Source of the DNA: Sphingobium sp.
GTDB taxonomy: Bacteria; Pseudomonadota; Alphaproteobacteria; Sphingomonadales; Sphingomonadaceae
Assembly (NCBI GenBank): GCA_017745115.1
Contig: JAGIAA010000045.1
Coordinates: 1 to 21,387 of the forward strand
DNA: 21,387 nt
Direction of reading: 5' to 3'
The notes below the pieces were generated by a model. The model was given only the letters and a program-made list of their open reading frames with translations, ran no database searches and was not told where the DNA came from. Position 1 is the first letter of the stretch, and every line of letters starts with the position of its first letter. The position numbers were made by a program, and so were the translations under genes. This document shows, in pieces, positions 14,614 through 21,387 of the stretch.

Positions 14614-16401
14614 TCAGGCGTTCTCGGTGAATTGCAGCGCTGCGAGGCGTGCATAGAGGCCGCCCTGTCCCGTCAACTGCGCATGTGTCCCGGTCTCGAC
14701 GATGCGGCCCCCATCCATGACGACGATGCGGTCGGCCGCACGGACGGTTGCGAGACGATGGGCGATCACCATCGTCGTGCGATCCTTCATGAGACGGGTC
14801 AGCGCGTCCTGCACGAGCCGCTCGGACTCGGCGTCCAGTGCCGATGTCGCTTCATCGAGCAATAGCAGCGGCGCATCCTTGAGCAGCGCGCGGGCAATGG
14901 CGACGCGTTGACGCTGACCGCCTGACAGGCGGGCACCACCTTCGCCAAGCTCCGTATCGAGTCCTTGCGGCAGGGCGCGCAGGAAGTCTTCCGCATTTGC
15001 CGCGCGCGCGGCGGCCCAAAGTTCGTCTTCGGTGGCGTCCCAGCGGCCATAACGGAGATTGTCACGGGCACTGGCGGCGAAGATCACCGTTTCCTGCGGC
15101 ACCAGCGCGATCATCGAGCGGATCTGTGCCGGGTCGGCATCGCGCAGATTGACACCGTTCAGCGCGATCTGGCCACTCAGCGGATCGTAGAACCGTTCGG
15201 TCAATTGCAGGAGTGTCGATTTACCCGCCCCTGAAGGACCGACGATGGCCACCGTCTCGCCTGGCGCCACATCCAGGCTGAAATCCAGCAACGCCGAGGT
15301 GTCCGGCCGGGTAGGATAGCGAAACGCGACGTGATCGAAGACCAGATGGGCTTTGTGAGCCGCAGGGATCTGAGCAGGGTTCTCGGGCGGCCGGATGCCT
15401 GGCACGGCGCTCGTCAGCTCCGACAGGCGCGAGGCAGCACCCGCACCACGCAGCAAGTCGCCATAGACTTCCGTCAATGCGCCGAACGCGCCGGCAACCA
15501 CGCCGCTGGTCAGGACGAAGGCGGCGATCGAGCCGCCCGTCATCTTGCCGGCCTCGACGTCGAGCGCGCCGCGCCAGAGGATGAGCGTGATCGAGCCGAA
15601 AATGATGAACATCATTGTCGCGGTCATGAAGGCGCGCACGGTGAAGCGCTTGCGGGCCGTCCTGAAATTCTCCTCCACCGCGCCCTGAAAGCGCGCCGTC
15701 TCGCGCGGCTCCTGCACGAAGGCCTGAACAATCTTCATCGCGCCAAGCACTTCGGACGTGATCGTACCGACCGCGGCGAGCCTGTCCTGGCTGGTGCGGG
15801 CGAGGGCGCGAAGCTGCCGGCCGACCAGAATGACGGGCGTCAGCACCGTCGGAATTCCGATCAGCAGCATCAGCGTGAGCCAGGGCGCCAGTGTGAAGAG
15901 ATAGATGACCCCGCCGACGCCGGTAATCAGGTTGCGCAAGGCGATCGACACCGTCGTCCCGACGATCTGCTCGATGATTGCCGTATCGGAGGTCATGCGC
16001 GAGGCAATTTCTGACGGGCGGTTGGCCTCGAAGAAGGCCGGTTCCTGCCGCAGGAGGTTGGCGTGAGCCGCCAGGCGCATGTCCGCTACGACACGCTCGC
16101 CCAGCCAGGACACGAAATAGAAGCGCACTGCCGTCGCTGCCGCCAGAATGACCACGATGAACAGGAGATATTGGAACCAGCGGCCGACATCGCCGCCGCC
16201 CGCCAGGAAACCTCGGTCGATGACCAGTTTGAATCCGGAGGGTATGGCGAGCGTTGCGCCCGAAGCGGTCAACAGCGCAATGGCTGCGATCACGATCCGG
16301 CCCGGATAGCGAAGCGCCAGCCTCCAGACGAGCCGCAGGTTGCCCAGCGGAGCGGTCGGTTGCGAGGGATCGGAGGCGGGATTGACGGGTCGGCGAGCCA
16401 T
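14614..16401 (-). CDS. ABC exporter, fused membrane and ATPase domains (MsbA-like)
   Basis: The 595-residue half-transporter has an N-terminal six-helix exporter domain (about 25-315) and a C-terminal ATPase. ATPase motifs are Walker A GPSGAGKST (388-396), Q-loop VPQ (about 434-436), signature LSGGQ (492-496), Walker B LLLLDE (512-517) and switch His548. The domain order and the loop FFEANRPSEIASRMTSDT (about 123-140) fit type IV exporters of the MsbA/LmrA group, which act as homodimers and export lipids, drugs or peptides. The N-terminal 20 residues are Pro-rich and cytoplasmic. No accessory gene is adjacent, so the substrate is open. It is divergent from phaZ across 190 bp. Confidence 0.92.
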   Translation of the reverse strand: MARRPVNPASDPSQPTAPLGNLRLVWRLALRYPGRIVIAAIALLTASGATLAIPSGFKLVIDRGFLAGGGDVGRWFQYLLFIVVILAAATAVRFYFVSWLGERVVADMRLAAHANLLRQEPAFFEANRPSEIASRMTSDTAIIEQIVGTTVSIALRNLITGVGGVIYLFTLAPWLTLMLLIGIPTVLTPVILVGRQLRALARTSQDRLAAVGTITSEVLGAMKIVQAFVQEPRETARFQGAVEENFRTARKRFTVRAFMTATMMFIIFGSITLILWRGALDVEAGKMTGGSIAAFVLTSGVVAGAFGALTEVYGDLLRGAGAASRLSELTSAVPGIRPPENPAQIPAAHKAHLVFDHVAFRYPTRPDTSALLDFSLDVAPGETVAIVGPSGAGKSTLLQLTERFYDPLSGQIALNGVNLRDADPAQIRSMIALVPQETVIFAASARDNLRYGRWDATEDELWAAARAANAEDFLRALPQGLDTELGEGGARLSGGQRQRVAIARALLKDAPLLLLDEATSALDAESERLVQDALTRLMKDRTTMVIAHRLATVRAADRIVVMDGGRIVETGTHAQLTGQGGLYARLAALQFTENA

Positions 16402-16533
16402 GCCGGCGACGTAGAACAGTTTGCGGCCGCTTGGAATGGGCTTTGGGAACCGTACGGGAATTGCGGCGCATCAATCCGCAGTTGCAACCTTTTCACGCAA
16501 TTTTAGCGGCCAAGACGCCATGTTCGGCGTTAT

Positions 16534-16542
16534 TGCATCGCA
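16534..16542. promoter_or_regulatory. Possible PhaR-type site upstream of phaZ
   Basis: TGCATCGCA (16534-16542), flanked by T and A to give TTGC-ATC-GCAA, is a dyad 49 bases before the phaZ ATG. A second TGC-N3-GCA, TGCGGCGCA, lies at 16462-16470 in the same intergenic region. PhaR repressors of PHB metabolism in alphaproteobacteria bind TGC-N3-GCA type dyads, so control of phaZ by PhaR is plausible. No phaR gene is in the window. Confidence 0.3.
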
Positions 16543-16591
16543 ACATGGAAATGGTTGGTCTATAGCGTGGTGACCATAAGGCAGGGATCGC

Positions 16592-17827
16592 ATGCTCTAT
16601 AACGCTTACGAAATTCAGAGAAACCTGCTGGCCAGCGCGAGTGCCGTCGCCACGGCGAGCGTCGAATTCCTCCAGCATCCGGCCAATCCCTTCGCCTATT
16701 TCGGCGGCGGCCCGCTTCTCGCCTCGGCGCTCGACGTCTTCGCCCATGCTGCAGCGCCACGGGGCAAGCCGGCATTCAATCTCGACTTCGCCCAGATCGA
16801 CGGCGTCGATGTCCCGATCACCGAGGCCGTGGAGGCGCGCAAGACGTTCGGACAGCTTCGTCATTTCCTGCGCGAAGGACATAAGGCCCAGGATCCGAAG
16901 CTGCTGATCGTCGCGCCGATGTCGGGGCACTTCGCGACGCTGCTGAGGGGCACGGTCGCGCGGCTGCTCCCCAACCACGACATCTACATCACCGACTGGG
17001 CCGACGCGCGGGACGTGCCGCTCGAGGAAGGGACGTTCGACCTCGACGACTATGTCGACTATCTGACGAGCTGGCTCGAATATATCGGCCCGGGCGCGCA
17101 TATGCTGGCGGTCTGCCAGCCTTCAGTGCCGTGTCTTGCGGCCGCATGCCTCATGTCGGCGGAAAAGCATCCCTGCCGGCCGCGTACGCTCACCATGATG
17201 GGCGGTCCGATCGATACGCGCAAAGCCCCGACGGCGGTCAACGAACTGGCGGAAGAACGCCCGCTGAGCTGGTTCCATCAGAATGTGATCACGACCGTGC
17301 CGTTCAGCTATCCCGGTGCCGGCCGCCAGGTTTATCCGGGCTTCCTGCAACTCGCCGGCTTCATGTCCATGAACCTGGGCAATCACCTCATCAGCCACTG
17401 GCAGATGTTCAAGCATCTCGTGCACGGCGACGATGAGAGCGCCGAGGCGACGAAGCGATTCTATGACGAATATCGTTCGGTCTGCGACCTGACTTCGGAA
17501 TTCTACCTGCAGACCGTGCAGGAGGTGTTCAAGAAGCACAGCCTGCCCAAGGGCGAACTGATGCATCGCGGGACGCGGGTCGACCCCGGCGCGATCACGG
17601 ACATCGCGCTATTGGCGGTCGAAGGGGAGCATGACGACATTTCCGGCATCGGCCAGACCAAGGCGGCGCTCGACATCACGCCCAATCTTCCCGAGACGCT
17701 CAAGCAATATCATCTTGCGCGGGATGTCGGCCATTATGGCATCTTCAACGGCTCGAAATGGCGCGGACGGATTGCGCCCGTGGTCGAGGACTGGATCCGC
17801 GCCCACGACGCTCTCCCGCGCGGCTGA
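16592..17827 (+). CDS. phaZ: Intracellular polyhydroxybutyrate depolymerase PhaZ
   Basis: The 411-residue protein matches intracellular PHB depolymerases that degrade stored polyhydroxyalkanoate granules. The nucleophile motif is VCQPS at 174-178, with Cys175 in place of the Ser of ordinary lipase boxes, as in Ralstonia/Cupriavidus PhaZ1. The catalytic His is in GHYGIFNG (His381), and the Asp is expected in VEGEHDDISG. There is no signal peptide, consistent with action on cytoplasmic granules. AGGGA sits 5 bases before ATG 16592. Length and N-terminus (MLYNAYEIQRNLL) are normal. The downstream epimerase starts 12 bp after the stop and may be co-transcribed. Confidence 0.94.
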   Translation: MLYNAYEIQRNLLASASAVATASVEFLQHPANPFAYFGGGPLLASALDVFAHAAAPRGKPAFNLDFAQIDGVDVPITEAVEARKTFGQLRHFLREGHKAQDPKLLIVAPMSGHFATLLRGTVARLLPNHDIYITDWADARDVPLEEGTFDLDDYVDYLTSWLEYIGPGAHMLAVCQPSVPCLAAACLMSAEKHPCRPRTLTMMGGPIDTRKAPTAVNELAEERPLSWFHQNVITTVPFSYPGAGRQVYPGFLQLAGFMSMNLGNHLISHWQMFKHLVHGDDESAEATKRFYDEYRSVCDLTSEFYLQTVQEVFKKHSLPKGELMHRGTRVDPGAITDIALLAVEGEHDDISGIGQTKAALDITPNLPETLKQYHLARDVGHYGIFNGSKWRGRIAPVVEDWIRAHDALPRG

Positions 17828-17839
17828 ACGCACGATCCA

Positions 17840-18841
17840 ATGATCCGTCTCGTCTCTGCCGTCGTCGAGCGCTGGCCTGTGGCCGGCGCCTTCGTCATTA
17901 GCCGGGGCGCGAAAACCCATGTTGACGTTGTGGTCTGCACGGTCACCGACGGTACGCACATCGGCCGAGGCGAGGGGACGCCGATCTATTATCATGGCGA
18001 GACGGCCGAGGGGTGCGCGGAGGCCATCGAGGCGATTGCCGGCCATCCGGACGCCTTCGATCGCGAGCTGCTGCGCGGCCTGATGCCGCCGGGCGCCGCG
18101 CGAAATGCGCTCGACTGCGCCCTCTGGGACCTGGAAGCACAGCGCGCCGGGAAGCCGGTCTGGGCGCTGGCGGGCTTGCCCGAACCCAAGCCCTTGCCGA
18201 CCGCGTTTACGATCAGCCTGGATGCGCCGGAGATCATGGGCAAGGCTGCGAAAGCTGCGGCCGGTCGCGGTTTCAGGCTGCTCAAATGCAAGCTGACGGG
18301 CGAGGGCGATTATGATCGCGTCGCCGCCGTCCGCGCCGGCGCGCCGGATGTGACGCTCATCGTCGACGCCAATGAAAGCTGGGCAGGGCTCGACCTGGTC
18401 GCGGAGGCCGCGGCGCTCGGTGCGCTGGGCGTGACGCTGATCGAGCAGCCGCTCCCGGCGGGAAAAGATGCGCCGCTCGCGCGGACACAGGCGTCGGTAC
18501 CGTTTTGCGCCGACGAAAGCTGCCAGAGCCTCGCCGACATGCCCGCGCCGGGCAGCGGCTATCAGGCGATCAACATCAAGCTGGACAAGGCCGGCGGGCT
18601 TACCGAGGCGCTGGCCATGGCCCGCACGGCGCGGGAACGAAATCTGCGGATCATGGTTGGCTGCATGCTGGCGACCTCGCTGGGGATCGCGCCCGCTTTC
18701 CTCCTCGGGCAATTGGCCGACTGGGTGGACCTGGACGGTGCACTTCTGCTCGCACGCGACCGGAAAGGCGCTCTCGAGGCGGAGAAAGGCATGATGAAAG
18801 CTGGTAACCTTTGGGGCCTATGCTCCCCCGGGTTCGAATGA
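17840..18841 (+). CDS. Dipeptide epimerase (enolase superfamily, Ala-Glu epimerase type)
   Basis: The 333-residue enzyme belongs to the muconate-lactonising subgroup of the enolase superfamily. Residues expected for acid-base racemisation and Mg2+ binding are in place: KCK (149-151), metal ligands Asp176 (VDANESW), Glu202 (IEQPL) and Asp225 (ADES), and Lys247 in INIKLDKAGG. GCM (275-277) and DLDG (297-300) are typical of L-Ala-D/L-Glu epimerases, which convert murein peptide fragments, and of related N-acyl-Glu racemases. I cannot separate these two from sequence. The PHB depolymerase gene lies 12 bp upstream, an unexpected partner with no obvious metabolic link. Confidence 0.88.
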   Translation: MIRLVSAVVERWPVAGAFVISRGAKTHVDVVVCTVTDGTHIGRGEGTPIYYHGETAEGCAEAIEAIAGHPDAFDRELLRGLMPPGAARNALDCALWDLEAQRAGKPVWALAGLPEPKPLPTAFTISLDAPEIMGKAAKAAAGRGFRLLKCKLTGEGDYDRVAAVRAGAPDVTLIVDANESWAGLDLVAEAAALGALGVTLIEQPLPAGKDAPLARTQASVPFCADESCQSLADMPAPGSGYQAINIKLDKAGGLTEALAMARTARERNLRIMVGCMLATSLGIAPAFLLGQLADWVDLDGALLLARDRKGALEAEKGMMKAGNLWGLCSPGFE

Positions 18842-18859
18842 CCTCTTGACTTGAAGAGG
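18842..18859 (+). terminator. Weak stem-loop after the epimerase gene
   Basis: CCTCTT-GACTTG-AAGAGG starts directly after the epimerase stop codon. The 6-bp stem has no following T-run, so it may be a weak or Rho-assisted end, or nothing. Confidence 0.25.
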
Positions 18860-18926
18860 CCCTTAGGTGAGTTCCCGGCGCACTGTAAAGCGCGACGGGT
18901 ATCGTCAAAGTTTGACACGGCGTTTT

Positions 18927-18931
18927 GGAGG
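18927..18931 (+). promoter_or_regulatory. Ribosome binding site GGAGG deciding a GTG start
   Basis: GGAGG is 5 bases before GTG 18937. It fixes the start of the four-helix membrane protein at this GTG and not at the TTG at 18925, which would overlap the ribosome site. Confidence 0.7.
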
Positions 18932-18936
18932 TTTGC

Positions 18937-19317
18937 GTGCGAATTGCGAGAATTATGGCAATATTGCTCGCTTTGGTCACGTTGGCGATCACGGCCTATT
19001 ATCTCCGGCTGATGCCATATATCTATCTGACCCTGCTCCCGGCCAACATCGGCGCATCGGGCAGCCTGCTGTTCTGGATCAAGGCACCGACGCGCAAGAA
19101 GGCGCGCTGGCGAGCGGCGTTCGCAAGCCTCATGGTCGTGCCCTGCATGATGGGTACGGCCGCGCTTAGCCTGTTCATGTCGCCCATGTCGATCTGGCCG
19201 GTTTTCACCGCGCTCGCGGCCTTGGCCATGATCATCGCGATCTGGGCCATCGTGCGGGTCAAGCGCAAGGCCGACCACCCATGGGCCGACTATTACCGCA
19301 AGGTCACCTACGAATAA
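18937..19317 (+). CDS. Small four-helix membrane protein, unrecognised
   Basis: Starting at GTG 18937 after GGAGG, the product has 126 residues. Four hydrophobic segments are visible: about 5-24, 29-48, 63-84 and 86-107, ending in a basic, Tyr-containing cytoplasmic tail (ADYYRKVTYE). The short linker APTRKKARWR between helices 2 and 3 is strongly basic and likely cytoplasmic. I recognise no family. It lies 95 bp after the epimerase gene and may have its own promoter. It converges on mscS with only 6 bp between the stops, leaving no room for a separate terminator. Confidence 0.72.
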   Translation: MRIARIMAILLALVTLAITAYYLRLMPYIYLTLLPANIGASGSLLFWIKAPTRKKARWRAAFASLMVVPCMMGTAALSLFMSPMSIWPVFTALAALAMIIAIWAIVRVKRKADHPWADYYRKVTYE

Positions 19318-19323
19318 GCTCGA

Positions 19324-20433
19324 TTAGCGCGAGCGCGTGTTCGGCACCAACGGTGTCGGCGCCGGCGCGGCATAGGCGAATTTGAAACCGAGCGCGTTGA
19401 AGCGCTCGAGCAGGGCGATGCCCACTTCATGGCGCTTGATGTTGATGGCGCTGATATCGCCCTCCTCGATGTCGAACTGCACTTCGAATTCGAGCGCCTG
19501 CGGCCCGAAAGCCGTGAAGCCGGCGCGGACGAAATGAATGTCCTTGCCCTTGGCGTCGATCACCTCGCGCACGATGTCCGGCACGCGGGCGGCATCCTGG
19601 GGCGTCGTCTGGTAGACGAACCCGAGCGGGAAGGTGAACCGCCGCTTCCGCAGGCCCGCAAAGCTGACCAGTTCCTTCGACAGAAGCTGCGCATTCGAGA
19701 CGATGAGCTTTTCACCGGTCAACGCGCGCATGCGGGTCGACTTGAGGCCGATCCGCTCGACCACCGCGGGCCCCTTACCGAAGTCGATCGTCTCGCCGAC
19801 GCGAAAGGGCTGGTCGAAGATGATCGAGAGCGAGGCGAAGAGGTCCGAGAAGATGCCTTGCGCGGCGAGGCCAATGGCGATGCCGCCGATGCCGAGTCCG
19901 GCAACGAGGCCGGTAACGTTGACACCGAGATTGTCGAGCACCACGACGAGCGCGATGAGGAACAAGGCGGCCGTAACCAGCACGCGAATGAGATTGCTGG
20001 CATTGGCGAGCGTCTCGCTGCTGCCTTCGCCCCTGGTGCGCTCATCGACATAAGCGAGAACGGCAGCCCGCGCCCATATCGCGACCTGAAAAACGGCGGA
20101 GATGGTGTAGAGGAACTTGATGGTCGTCAGCACCGCCGGTGGCGGATTGGCATAGCCCGCGACCAGGCGGGCAGCGACGAGCGCCATGAAGATATGGCCG
20201 GTCTTCTGTAGAGTTGCGCCCAGGACCGCCGCCCAATGACTGCCGGCCTGGCCCTTTCGGCACAAACGGACAGCCTGCCCCCTGATCAGCGTCAGCAAAA
20301 GGTAGATCGCAACGCCAACGCCGGTCGCGATCAATATGGGCAGCCAATGCTCAGCCACCCATGTGGGAAGCTGCTGAATGGCGGCCGCCAGGTCAGCAAA
20401 CTGTTCGGGGGGGCGTTTCGGGGAGTCTGCCAT
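19324..20433 (-). CDS. Mechanosensitive ion channel, MscS family
   Basis: The 369-residue inner-membrane protein is a small-conductance mechanosensitive channel that opens under membrane tension in hypo-osmotic shock. It has about five hydrophobic segments, starting at about 31-50. The pore-lining helix and the first beta-domain strand carry VAGLGIGGIAIGLAAQ (about 177-192), then FSDLFASLSIIFDQPF, the characteristic Gly/Ala-packed MscS helix and its extension. The beta-domain signature FRVGETI follows. It has more membrane segments than E. coli MscS. The start at ATG 20433 lies 43 bp downstream of ubiG on the same strand, so the two may share a transcript. Confidence 0.92.
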   Translation of the reverse strand: MADSPKRPPEQFADLAAAIQQLPTWVAEHWLPILIATGVGVAIYLLLTLIRGQAVRLCRKGQAGSHWAAVLGATLQKTGHIFMALVAARLVAGYANPPPAVLTTIKFLYTISAVFQVAIWARAAVLAYVDERTRGEGSSETLANASNLIRVLVTAALFLIALVVVLDNLGVNVTGLVAGLGIGGIAIGLAAQGIFSDLFASLSIIFDQPFRVGETIDFGKGPAVVERIGLKSTRMRALTGEKLIVSNAQLLSKELVSFAGLRKRRFTFPLGFVYQTTPQDAARVPDIVREVIDAKGKDIHFVRAGFTAFGPQALEFEVQFDIEEGDISAINIKRHEVGIALLERFNALGFKFAYAAPAPTPLVPNTRSR

Positions 20434-20476
20434 TGTTTTCCGGAAGTTGGCTGGAGGGTCGAGGTGGGGAAACCGC

Positions 20477-21271
20477 TCAGCGGCTGATCGGGTTCCGTGG
20501 CGCAGTGCGCGTGACGCTCATGATGTAGTTGAGATCGGCGCGTTCGCTGATCACGAAACCGGTACGCGGATCGAATGCGATGCCCTTGGTATCGACAGGC
20601 GCAAGCCCCTCCGCCGAGAGCATATCCGTCAGCTCTTCAGGCGTGATGAACTTCGACCAGTCGTGCGTTCCCTTGGGAATGCGGCCGAGGCCTTCGGCCA
20701 GCGTGACGATCATCAGCTTCGAGATGGGCGTCCGATTAGGCGTCGACAGGATGAGCAGCCCATCAGGCCTCAGAAGGCGTGCGACGTGGCTTAGAAACAA
20801 TGCGGGGTCGGTCACATGCTCGATCACCTCGAGCGAAACGACGAGGTCGAAGGCCGGCTCCTTCAGATCCTCGACGCCGCTGTGCCGGTAATCGATGGCA
20901 AGCCCCATGGCGGAGGCATGGTCTCGCGCGACCGCGATGTTCTCGGCAGCGGCGTCGATGGCCATGACTGCGGCGCCCATGCGGGCGAGGGGCTCCGACG
21001 CAAGGCCCGCGCCGCACCCGATATCGAGCGCGCGCTTGCCGGCGAGCGGCTTCATGGCGCGTGCATCACCCTCCCAGTGCCGGTCGATGGCTTCGCGAAT
21101 ATAGCGCATACGCGCCGGCCCCAGCTTGTGGAGCATGGCGCTGTTACCATTAGGATCCCACCAGTCGGCGGCCTGCGCACCGAAATGCGCCGCTTCGGCC
21201 GGGTTGATCGTGCCGGTATGCTGCTGTGCTTTGGCTTGGCTCGCCCCAAGTTTTGGCTCGCTTGCCATCAT
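20477..21271 (-). CDS. ubiG: Ubiquinone O-methyltransferase UbiG
   Basis: The 264-residue enzyme transfers methyl groups from S-adenosylmethionine in both O-methylation steps of ubiquinone synthesis. The N-terminal family signature HFGAQAADWWDPNG (about 29-42) is specific to UbiG, the SAM-binding motif I is LDIGCGAGLASEPLA (about 82-96), and DLVVSLEVIEHV (about 141-152) is the post-I region. The start may be ATG 21271 or the adjacent ATG 21268. In many alphaproteobacteria ubiG is divergent from aspartokinase, and an aspartokinase-like start is seen at the window end. mscS follows 43 bp downstream. Confidence 0.96.
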   Translation of the reverse strand: MMASEPKLGASQAKAQQHTGTINPAEAAHFGAQAADWWDPNGNSAMLHKLGPARMRYIREAIDRHWEGDARAMKPLAGKRALDIGCGAGLASEPLARMGAAVMAIDAAAENIAVARDHASAMGLAIDYRHSGVEDLKEPAFDLVVSLEVIEHVTDPALFLSHVARLLRPDGLLILSTPNRTPISKLMIVTLAEGLGRIPKGTHDWSKFITPEELTDMLSAEGLAPVDTKGIAFDPRTGFVISERADLNYIMSVTRTAPRNPISR

Positions 21272-21371
21272 CAGTCTCGCTGACTAAGAGGGCGCCGTCT
21301 CGAAGGCGGGTGAGTGCAGTGCCCGGTTTTCATGACCCCTTGATAGTCGATGAAAGGCACGCGGCAAGTCC

Positions 21372-21387
21372 ATGGCGCGTATTGTGA
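21372..21387 (+). CDS. lysC: Possible start of aspartate kinase gene (truncated by window end)
   Basis: The last 16 bases open with ATG and encode MARIV. Alphaproteobacterial aspartokinases commonly begin MARIVMKFGGTS, and the gene is often divergent from ubiG, as here. Only five codons are visible, so this is a context call. Aspartokinase would catalyse the first step of the pathway in which the hom product, also in this window, acts third. Confidence 0.5.

Noticed and set aside
15221..16474. 417-codon minus-strand frame
   Set aside because: It is a shifted frame of the ABC exporter gene, with Arg/Gly-rich low-complexity composition.

Overview
This window looks like ordinary chromosomal sequence from a GC-rich alphaproteobacterium, most likely a sphingomonad (Sphingomonadales). 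The grounds are the tonB-exbB-exbD-exbD cluster, a ubiG gene that appears divergent from an aspartokinase start, hom-glpX-recJ on one strand, a Cys-type PHB depolymerase (PhaZ), and short inverted REP-like repeats between convergent genes. The genus cannot be fixed from the sequence alone. I see no integrase, transposase, prophage, CRISPR array or toxin-antitoxin module.

Positions 1-3660: the 3' end of a CysQ-like bisphosphate nucleotidase converges on a low-molecular-weight protein tyrosine phosphatase. Next come a possible 54-residue basic small protein and a class I glutamine amidotransferase. A likely operon follows, encoding a small membrane protein, a membrane-anchored extensin-like wall protein and a single-pass protein of unknown function. 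A tRNA-Glu(TTC) gene lies on the minus strand.

Positions 3677-11082: recJ, glpX and hom lie in order on the minus strand, but a plus-strand ABC-2 exporter pair sits between recJ and glpX. An inverted REP pair fills the convergent junction between exporter and glpX. Upstream of hom is a secreted protein of unknown function, with a terminator-like hairpin between the two.

Positions 11312-14435: the TonB energy-transduction cluster (tonB, exbB, two exbD genes), with an intrinsic terminator inside the cluster after tonB and another at its end. A PilZ-domain gene follows, preceded by a CtrA-like box.

Positions 14458-21387: a second inverted repeat element of a different sequence family, then a minus-strand MsbA-like ABC exporter. 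Divergent from it are phaZ (intracellular PHB breakdown) and a tightly spaced dipeptide epimerase. A four-helix small membrane protein converges on mscS, which lies downstream of ubiG (ubiquinone synthesis). The last 16 bases look like the start of a divergent aspartokinase gene.

The genes are mostly core metabolism (threonine/methionine branch, gluconeogenesis, ubiquinone, PHB), envelope transport and turnover, and DNA repair. I did not find a convincing novel multi-gene system. The points most worth a second look are the two REPIN-like elements, the exporter inserted in recJ/glpX/hom, the attenuated tonB cluster, the CtrA-like box ahead of the PilZ gene, and the unrecognised small proteins.
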